NCBI GenBank assembly: GCA_943735955.1
Contig: OX030962.1
Location: forward strand, 7,089,962-7,153,961
Length of the DNA: 64,000 bases
Source of the DNA: Piscicola geometra
Lineage: Eukaryota > Annelida > Clitellata > Hirudinida > Piscicolidae
Reading direction: 5' to 3'
In this document: one piece after another, positions 54,721-64,000 of the stretch
Numbering within the stretch: position 1 is the first letter of the stretch
Layout: each line of letters starts with the position of its first letter
Notes under the pieces: generated by a model
What the model was told of the DNA's origin: nothing
Database searches by the model: none
What the model saw: the letters and a program-made list of their open reading frames with translations, nothing else
Translations under genes and position numbers: made by a program

Positions 54721-56189
54721 TGAGGCATTTAACAACCTCGAGTTACTTTTATTTACTCTTTTTTCATACATTTTTCCCATTTTTAATAAATTTTTTTCCC
54801 ATTATCTTCTAAATTATCTTTATTTTTATTTTCATGTTTTATTATTTTATCATACATTTCTTTTTAACTCAACTATATTCCTATACTTTAAATTCTACTA
54901 ATATTTATCAAAAACAATATCTTTTCACAAAACCAATGATTTCTCACTAAGCCAATCGACACAATATGATCCTTCATTTACCATTCCGACAGCCTTTATT
55001 GATAAATTATGCTGTTGTTCTTCTTGCATTTCACAGAAAAGTATTAACACTTAATCCTCAACAACACCTCCGCCATAATCCGCACCATCTCCATCAACAG
55101 TATTAGCTTCAATCACACTTGCCGCTACCACATTCTCTATGCCTTCTTCTATTCGTAAAATATTTTATTAAACCTATTTAATAATTTTTTTTTTTTTAAA
55201 TCTGGTTTTTATGAAATATTTTAAAAATTCCTTTTGAACGCAGCTTTTGATCAGCAATTAGGACCAACAGTGAATGGCACTGATGTCGTTTAATGTGAAG
55301 TTTCCCCAAAGAACAAACCATTGGAAACGATTGCTTCGTGTGGAAAAATGATTTTCTGTATGAAGATATAATGAAACTTGTGAAGATGAAGTCGGAAAGT
55401 CGAGAGGCAAGTATTCAAACGTGCGCCCACATCAGCAAGATCATCAAACATGCCACAGTGTTAATCAGGTTTTAAAAATAAATCCAAATTACATTTAGAA
55501 AATAAATGGCACAGTGTAATTTAGAATTTTAAAATAAATCAAAATCTAATTTAATAAACTAAATCATTGAAAGTTTTTGTCTAATAAGACAATTCGTTGT
55601 AACAAATTGTTATCATGACCTATTGCATAAGGGGTTTCTTTGAGTTCAAATGACTAATTGGATAATTTGGTAATTAATATGCTAATGATGTGGATGTTTC
55701 AATGTGGAGGGCTGCACTTCGAATAATAACTCTAACACTTGCTTGGAGAATTTGCAGCTACATTAAAGGAGGGAATCTAACATTGAATATAGTGGGATCT
55801 AAAAATTAATAAAATAATAATATTTTGAAGAAACATTTCAAAATATGAGAAATTAATATAAAAATAAAAAACTATAAAATAAATAAATAAATAATAAATT
55901 TAAAAACAGTAATTTTTATCCGCAAAACAAAAAGAATCCAAAATATTAAATAACAATCCGCATGAACAAAAGACTCTCGATGTACAACAGTGGAGTAATC
56001 AAGGTAACAATAACACCTCGTTGCGTCATCCTACATCATCATCATCACAATTATCATCATCATCATCATCATCATCTGAGCACTCGCCATGCCGCGAAAG
56101 CCTTGGAAGGGATCAGCTTTCAATAAAATCTAGGCACTTTGCCTGCATCGACGCAGATGCCCTGTAAGGACATGTCGTTGTTTGGAGGG

Positions 56190-56206
56190 AAGTGTGTGTG
56201 TGTGTT

Positions 56207-56242
<36 letters not shown>

Positions 56243-56268
56243 TGTGTGTGTGTGTGTGTGTGCGTGTG

Positions 56269-56350
<82 letters not shown>

Positions 56351-56372
56351 TGTGTGTGTGTGTGTGTGTGTA
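56190..56372. repeat. (GT)n microsatellite
   Basis: About 180 bp of GT repeat with a few GC, GA and GG interruptions. Confidence 0.97.
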
Positions 56373-57035
56373 TGTTAGTGTGTCCAAATGACACATTAAA
56401 TAGATGGGTCTACAATTCTAAGAAAAGTGGAAAGAGCAAAAGGCAGTGGATGTGTTGGCGTGTGCTCCAGAAGAGACAATTAAGAAACGAAAACTCCACG
56501 GAAGTTTCAGAGAAGCGTGACGCTGTGATAATTGCGAAGGGACCATAAAACTCGAAAGGACGACGATGAATCGCAAGTGAGAAGAGGAGAAGGAGGAGCG
56601 AGGTCGGAGCATGACGGCTGACGCAAGTTGAAGAAGCTGCCAGAATGCACGCCGCTGCTGCTGTGATACCCCGCACTGCGGACATCTGCCCTGGTGAATG
56701 GTGGTGGTGGTGGTGGTGGTGGTGGTGGGTTCTTGAGGGTAAATAGAGCGAGGTGAATTGAACAAAGGAGAATGGAGTATAATTATTGCTCTGTTTGGAT
56801 TAAGTGATGTTCAAGAGGTGGGGTAATGGGTAGAAGCTCGAGGGGTGCTTTGCGCTCAGAGAATGGTAGATTTTGAATAATTTTTAGAATGAAAAGTATC
56901 GTGCAAGAAATAACTTTAAAAAGGATTAATTGAAAAATACATAAACTAGTAAACATCTGTTCTTGAAACGTTTTTGAAAAAATAATGTTTACAAAATTTA
57001 ATTACTTTGTTAAAAATATAGTGTTGGCATTATTT

Positions 57036-57115
57036 GGTTGAACGGGTGGCTGGTTGTGCATCTATTCACGGTTTGACCAACGGTTAATCTTCTAGGTCCG
57101 AGTAGCCATAGACAA
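57036..57115 (+). mobile_element. Related SINE-like remnant
   Basis: GGTTGAACGGGTGGC followed by TTCACGG matches the head of the minus-strand element at 51010-51090, roughly 60 percent over 39 bases by eye. The B-box region (TCTAGGTCCGAGTAGCC) is decayed. Confidence 0.35.
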
Positions 57116-59525
57116 AAATTTCAGTCCAAGTGGCCTGAAAGCCGTTACGGGTTATACGCCACTACAATAACACTCGTTATTGTTGTTCTTATTATTCTTC
57201 ATTTGATTGAATTAACAATAAAAACTCGCGATTAACAACTAATCCAGTAGATGAACGCTCCGAATGCCTTTTAGTGCAAATCAAATTAGTGTTGATGATA
57301 ACGATTTCCCTGGTGCGTAGCAGCAGTGATTTGGATTGAGTAGATAATTAAGGCATACCAATTCGATGGAACAATCGTCGAAGTTCAAGCAAAAGCGACA
57401 ATGCCTTTATAGGTTCCTTGTAAATAGCAATTATAGAATCATTAACTAAAATTGAGTGGGGGGGGGATAATAGAGTTACAATAGTTTGACCGATTTGCCA
57501 ACTATAAACTTTAAAATAAATCAGCTATTTAAAAAATTTATATTACAAATATTCATAAACGTTAGATTGAAAAATAAACTCAAAATAAACGGTTCTGAAA
57601 ACAAATCAGTACTTATAAAACATAGATTAAGAACAACAACAACAACAAATTGCTCACAAATCGACAACAATTATATTATTAATCTTTTTCAAATTGATGA
57701 TGATTATAGCATAAGGTTGGCGACGTGTATGCTCGGTGGGACGATTCACGCACTGGCACTAGAACATCACCCTTCAAAGACCATCGAACCAAATCCCCAA
57801 AGGTCCCCATGGAATCGTTAGTCCTAATCCTCAAGAGTTGCGAGAAAACCTGTGGTTCCGTGTTTTTCGGTGGTCTTTTGGTCATTTGCCTATTTTTGTT
57901 TTTATCTTCAATTGGTAGGTGGACGAGACATTTATTAGTCTTTTTTATATTTGTTTGGTCGGAATGGAACTGGAATTAGCATTGAAGTTGTGAGGATCTC
58001 TGGAAAGTGATAGTCGTTATAGTGACGTGGTTATTGGTAGTTGTAGAAGTAGTACTAGTAATAGAATAATATTAGTATTTTTAGTAGTTGTAGCTGCGGT
58101 CATGCTAGTAGTTGTAGCTGTGGTCATGATAGTTAATGTAGCTGTGGTCATGATAGTAGTTGAAACTGTAGAAGAGAGAGTGGTAGTGGTAGTTGCCACT
58201 CACAGAATCTCTCAAGTGCTAACTTGAACGAGTTGTTTTTGTTCTCGCAAGCGAAAAGTTCGGATCTATGAAGAAAAGGCTAATTGTTTAAACGCTATGC
58301 GTGCTTGTATGTGTGTGTTTGTTTGGCTGAATGGGATTTTGTTGTTTTATAGTTTTTATGTGATTTTTTATGTCTGTTTGTGTGTTTTTGTGTGTTTATA
58401 TTTTTAGTTTGTTTTTTTTATATATTTTGTTTTCCATTACAGGTTTGTGCATCGAAAAACCTATTGAGCACCCACAAAAAGTTAAAGTTTGTTAAATTAC
58501 TTATAAAAACAAAATCAAAGACAGTAATAGAATTTACAAAAAATTAAAATATAATTTATCAAAAAATCACTTTCAACGTAGGAGATAGGGACCGGTTTGG
58601 GCTCAAAGGAAGCAATTGACTGGAAAATGACTGAGGATCTACATGACACGTTGAATACCGGACCCGGGTTTTCTTATGTACTTGTTTTGTTGAATTTTTA
58701 TTTTTTATGTAAAGTATATTACGAATAAAATAGATTCTGATAAATTGATTTTAATAGTTTTCATGAAATTTGTTTGAAAAAACATGGTTTATGGTTTTTA
58801 TGATTAGCATATTATGATGGAATTGAATATATCTTGTGTAATTGACTGTCGGCTTGGCGGAGAAGATGGGAATTGGGCGAAAAGTTTCATTGTTTTTCAA
58901 AAAGGTTTCTTATGCAACTGAAGATTGAAGTTTGCGAGAAGTGCGTGAATGAAAGTTAGAAATGTATAGCACTGAGATTAATTGAGAATAATTACGTTAA
59001 ATTACATTTTTTCACAATTCAATCAAACCCGATTAATTCATTTAAATTGCATATATCTTTTTTATGGCATTTCATTTTTTGAATGTTTGTGAAACTCATT
59101 AAGGGAGTGTAACGCCTTTGGCGGATTGAGTATGAAAAAACAAATTGACGATAAATCTGGACTGCAAATTTGATGCGAAAGTTAGAGCAGGAAATTACTT
59201 TGAATAATTGTTTGATGGTAATTTGTTTAATTAATTAATTGCTTTTTGTCAAGTGAATGTTTGGAATGATTTTTGCACAAAATGTCGACTTACTTTAAGT
59301 TATTATCAAGTATAATAAATCAAACTTTTTCCAAAACTCTAAAATCTAAAAAAACGACCATTTTCTTTCAATAAATGGAAAAAAAAATTTTTTTGCCATT
59401 GATAAATTCACTCGTTGCAATTTAACAGCTTCTCATTCTCCACAAACCCTCTCAATTAGCAACAAGCAATCAGTGAAAGCATTCTAACAACCAACTCCTA
59501 TCAAAACATTAGCCTTCAAATCACA

Positions 59526-59830
<305 letters not shown>

Positions 59831-60299
59831 AAACATACACACAAACACACAAATAAGATATATTTAATATCATATGTAAAAAAAACACAAATCTCATAAA
59901 GTATGAAACAGTATGAATGGCAAGATGTATGTGGAATAGATGAGCTCTCTCTCCCATATGTCGACAATAAAAATGTAAATTTGATTGCTACTTTAGCATC
60001 AACTAAATTATCTGCAAACTGTAGTGTCACAGTGTGGTAAGATTACGTCCGTGTGTCTTTGTGTATGGGTGTGTTTGTATCTTTGTGTATGGGTGTGTTT
60101 GTATCTTTGTGTATGTGTGTGTCTTTTCATGTGCTTGTATTTGTGTGTTTGTGTATGGATGTGTTTGTGTATGGGTGTATGTGTGTGTGTTTTGCGTGTG
60201 TGTGTGTGTTTTGTGTGTGTATGTGTGTGCTTATGTTTTTGTTGTGGGGTTGACCTTGTAATTCAAATTCATCAACAATGACTTTGTGGTTAGCAGGGA

Positions 60300-60450
60300 A
60301 GAGAATGATGAGGATGATGATGGTGATGATGATGATGATTATGATGATGGTGATGATGATGATAATGATGATGATGATGGTGATGATGATGATGCAGATG
60401 ATGATGATGATGATGTAGATGGTGATGATGATGATGTTAGAGACGATGAT
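60300..60450. repeat. (GAT)n-type tract
   Basis: GATGATGGT and GATGAT repeats of about 150 bp, following a GT-rich stretch at 60050-60235. Confidence 0.9.
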
Positions 60451-62088
60451 TATCGCATCAATTTGTCGATACGTTTTAAGCAACTTACTCTTGGCTTGCT
60501 GTGCCCGGCTTTCTGTGTCTTTGTATGTGTGTTTTTGTGTCATTAGGTGTCATTTTGTGTTTAAGTTCACTCTTTTTTGGTGCATACTTCGGATATGAGC
60601 TGTCAACGCAGAATGCCTCGCTCGGTGGCACAATGGTCCTTTCAAGTGCATCGGCAGCGAGCGCTGCATCACCGTCTAATGCCTATTAAAGAGTAGTGCT
60701 ATCGGAAAATGCATGGATCTTTCGGTCTTTTTAGCGTCAGAACGGACTAATGCGAAAAGCGAAAGAGCCATTAGAAGCATCGATTCCGATCCACTTTGCA
60801 GGAAGCGTGCCTTAAATGAGTTGTTAATTAAGTGTCTCTACAAAAAACTCTACTGGAATACATTCAATGGAGAAAAATTTTGAAAGTTTTTAAAATCTTA
60901 ATTTTGACATAAAGTGTCCACATTGTTAATAGCTGATGACACTTTAAAATCGATAATTTAAATTAAATTTTTCATAAACTGTTTCATTAATTTCTAAGTC
61001 TCAAAACTTTCACGAATGCAATGAAAGGCATCCTCGTCATGGGACTTTAGTTGTAGAATAAAAACTCATTCAACTTAAAAATAATTTTTTCCGTGCTGAT
61101 AACTGGCTTTAAAGAATTAAAATAATACAGAAAACAAATCCTGCTTTGGACAAACATAAACAAACAACAAAACAAACATGCAGACGAAAACTCACCCAGA
61201 CGCATAAACCCCCGTACATACACAAACATCTAGCAAGACAAGGAGCAACACTTAGAGATCCACTCACAATTAAATCGACACAGCAAGCATCGGCAAAACC
61301 TATGATTTCCTCACTTTCCTACACCAGCGTCAATGCGTCTTGCACAATTAGCCTTCATAATATTGATATATCTTGTATGTTCTGAACACTCCGTGATTAC
61401 AATCTTCATCATCTACCCTTTAATTCAACGCAAGCGGTCGTAATTACGAATAGAAACATTAAGTTGGTTTTCTATTGATTGATTTGACTGTTTAAGTGTT
61501 TTATTACTCCCTTTTATGAATATTTAGTAAAAACTTGAAAAATTAATTTAGGAAATTAAACAAAAATAGTGGTTGAAAACTTAAGTAGTTCTAAGACTCG
61601 GCCAGTGAACACTTGCTCTTTTCCTTCATCCATTCATGCATACGTCAATCAAAAAGGTTATTACGATCTGCCATAACACACATAAATTCCCCCTCACCAC
61701 CACAAAAAGCATCTACACTATCTTTGGCACCATCACACCAACCATCAAGACCATTTTCAGACCAAGATTTAATAAAAATGATCATAAAAAAGAATAGTAG
61801 TTTATTTTAAATACGTAGATCTATAGAGTAGAACTTAAATTTTTAATGGGTTGTAATTTTAACTTGAAGCTTTAGGTGAGATTAAACGGGGATTGTGAAG
61901 TAGGTTGAAGAAATATAAAATGAAAAAGATAACGCTGTATTATAAAAAAAACAAACTAAGCTGGAAAATAAGGTTTTGAAGAACAATAAAATAAAAACAA
62001 ACTTTAACAAATTTGAAGAAAAAAGAAAAAGTGGGTGAAAGTTTCGTGTGAAGGGGGAGTGGACCAGTGGGTGTGGAGGGAAAGGAAC

Positions 62089-62795
62089 TATTATATGGGA
62101 GGGTTGATGGGAGGGTAGATGGGAGGGTAGATGGGAGGGTAGATGGGAGGGTAGATGGGAGGGTAGATGGGAGGGTAGATGGGAGGGTAGATGGGAGGGT
62201 AGATGGGAGGGTAGATGGGAGGGTAGATGGGAGGGTAGATGGGAGGGTAGATGGGAGGGTAGATGGGAGGGTAGATGGGAGGGTAGATGGGAGGGTAGAT
62301 GGGAGGGTAGATGGGAGGGTAGATGGGAGGGTAGATGGGAGGGTAGATGGGAGGGTAGATGGGAGGGTAGATGGGAGGGTAGATGGGAGGGTAGATGGGA
62401 GGGTAGATGGGAGGGTAGATGGGAGGGTAGATGGGAGGGTAGATGGGAGGGTAGATGGGAGGGTAGATGGGAGGGTAGATGGGAGGGTAGATGGGAGGGT
62501 AGATGGGAGGGTAGATGGGAGGGTAGATGGGAGGGTAGATGGGAGGGTAGATGGGAGGGTAGATGGGAGGGTAGATGGGAGGGTAGATGGGAGGGTAGAT
62601 GGGAGGGTAGATGGAAGGGTAGATGGGAGGGTAGATGGAAGGGTAGATGGAAGGGTAGATGGGAGGGTAGATGGGAGGGTAGATGGGAGAGTAGATGGGA
62701 GGGTAGATGGAAGGGTAGATGGGAGGGTGAGTAGATGGGAAGGTAGATGGGAGGGTAGATGGGAGGGTAGATGGGATGGTAGATAGAAGGGTAGA
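62089..62795. repeat. 12-bp minisatellite GGGAGGGTAGAT, about 58 copies
   Basis: A highly homogeneous 12-bp array. Variants (GGAAGGGTAGAT, a GAGA unit, a slip near 62728) cluster in the right quarter, 62610-62790. No stop occurs on the plus strand in the VDGR frame, nor on the minus strand in the LPST frame. The resulting 239- and 308-codon ORFs are taken as artefacts. Confidence 0.97.
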
Positions 62796-63647
62796 TTGCT
62801 GAATAGTTTGGAGGTTAGATGGGTGAAAGTTAATGAAGTTGCACGCATCATCGCGTCCACCTTCACGCTCGATTGAAGAACAACCTGCGTTTCGTATTGA
62901 TGCTGATCTTAATTGATGTGAGTTCGCTAGTGGTGATGCCTGAGATGAGGGTGCGAGTGAGGTGGTGATGGGATGGGGAGGGTGATGATGGCAGGGCGGT
63001 GATAGCTGTGGGGGATTGAAGTGATGATGGGCTGAGAGAGTGATAGTGGGGTAAAAGTGGTGATGGTGGGTATGATTGTGGAGTGATGGAGTGAAGGTAT
63101 TGGTGGTGAAGTTACGATGAGGGAGTTAGTAGCACTCATTTAATAAATTTCTGGAAGGATAGTGATGGAAAAAGAAAGATAATTCACTTATTTAATCATT
63201 AATCATTTCATAGTATTAAAAAAACTGAAAAACAATTTCGGTGCATAAAAATACTTAAAAAATGGAATCAATATATTGGTGAGTCAACTTCTCTCTTGGA
63301 AGGAGGCTGGAATGAATGGAAAGCCAATACAAAAACGAGATCGTTTAAGAACGCCAATACTCAATCAGTTTGCGTACTTATCGGCAAAATGTTTCTTTTG
63401 TCTCAGAACAATATATGGTGGTGTGATGAAGAGAGAGTAAAAAAATTTATGAAAATTATTATATGAAAAAGCAGCTGGGAATAAATAAAATTACAAAAGA
63501 AAATAGAAAATTTAAATATAACAAAATAATACAACTTCAAATTGTAAAAAATATTCATTAATTATTTAAAAAATCTTTTTGCAAAAGTATCTTCTTGTTA
63601 TGATGAGGAAGGTCAATACAGTGTTATTGACACTTCACAATCATTAG

Positions 63648-64000
63648 CCTGCCAAAGCTGCCTTTATTGGTGGACTTGTCGTCTTAATGGCTCAAGGTTA
63701 CAGCTCCAATGGAACGGTAGTTGAAGTTTGATTTGTTAAACTTTTGTTTTGTAGTCTTGGAGTGGAGGTTGATGTTAGTTGTCATTTAGATTTTGAAGAT
63801 AGGATGTTTTACTAATATGCTTGCTTATTAAAACACAGTTTTTGATTTTTAAAAATCTTCATTTACAACACAAAACCTTTAGATCGATTACAGCTATAAC
63901 AAACCAGATCTCAACAACAACTTCCACTCTAACAGTGAAAACAACAACCACCCCACACTGACAACAACCACAACAACAACCACCCCAACACTGACTACAA
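63648..64000 (+). CDS. Probable 5' end of a gene running off the right edge
   Basis: Two candidate exons in matching phase: 63648-63716 and 63883 to the window end. The first follows CATTAG and ends at ACG|GTAGTT. It reads PAKAAFIGGLVVLMAQGYSS and holds an ATG at 63687 (MAQGYSSNGT) that could be the start. The second follows CCTTTAG and reads IDYSYNKPDLNNNF before Asn- and Thr-rich low complexity. The frame stays open to the edge. I do not recognise the protein. If the ATG is not the start, the hydrophobic AAFIGGLVVLMA could be part of a membrane segment. Confidence 0.4.

Noticed and set aside
57725..57979. Short ORF with a hydrophobic segment (VFFGGLLVICLFLFLSS)
   Set aside because: Could be an exon with a GTAGGT donor, but no phase-matched partner was found and AT-rich DNA often yields such segments.
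61940..62866. 308-codon LPST and 239-codon VDGR reading frames
   Set aside because: Products of the 12-bp GGGAGGGTAGAT array with no flanking exon signal.

Overview
The window is nuclear DNA of an invertebrate animal. It is AT-rich, with spliceosomal introns, animal gene families (ELF/E74, CNNM, CFAP206, Rab3, KChIP, Pax3/7) and very many microsatellites and minisatellites. CFAP206 implies motile cilia. The standard genetic code reads through every gene model. I cannot name the species; a fast-evolving spiralian would fit, but that is a guess. No operon, plasmid, phage or CRISPR signal was seen.

Layout: (1) 1-2455, no gene supported. (2) 2456-3785 (-), a two-exon ETS factor of the ELF/E74 group. 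(3) 6876-9354 (+), two tandem intronless genes for related secreted or membrane-anchored proteins of unknown family. (4) 9658-13294 (-), a complete nine-exon CNNM magnesium transporter, divergent by 531 bp from (5) 13826-19703 (+), an 18-exon CFAP206. (6) 20906-22525 (-), a complete five-exon Rab3 converging on CFAP206. (7) 24723-27083 (-), a 786-residue low-complexity protein with a PP1-docking-like motif. (8) 30648-45358 (-), an eight-exon KChIP-like potassium-channel subunit with degraded EF-hands. (9) 47858-53785 (-), a six-exon Pax3/7 whose paired domain keeps the PAI half but has no RED half. (10) about 63648-64000 (+), the likely 5' end of a gene leaving the window. The 10 kb before it is repeat-rich and intergenic.

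Exon boundaries were placed by hand, using GT/AG sites, phase continuity and remembered family alignments. For CNNM, CFAP206, Rab3, KChIP, ELF and Pax3/7 the exon lengths sum to a whole number of codons ending at a stop, which is strong internal support.

The genes form no pathway; Rab3, KChIP and Pax3/7 merely share a neural flavour. The points most worth a second look are the PAI-only Pax3/7, the KChIP without a canonical calcium site, the unknown tandem pair, an intron made almost wholly of a CA repeat, and minisatellites that abut or supply splice sites.
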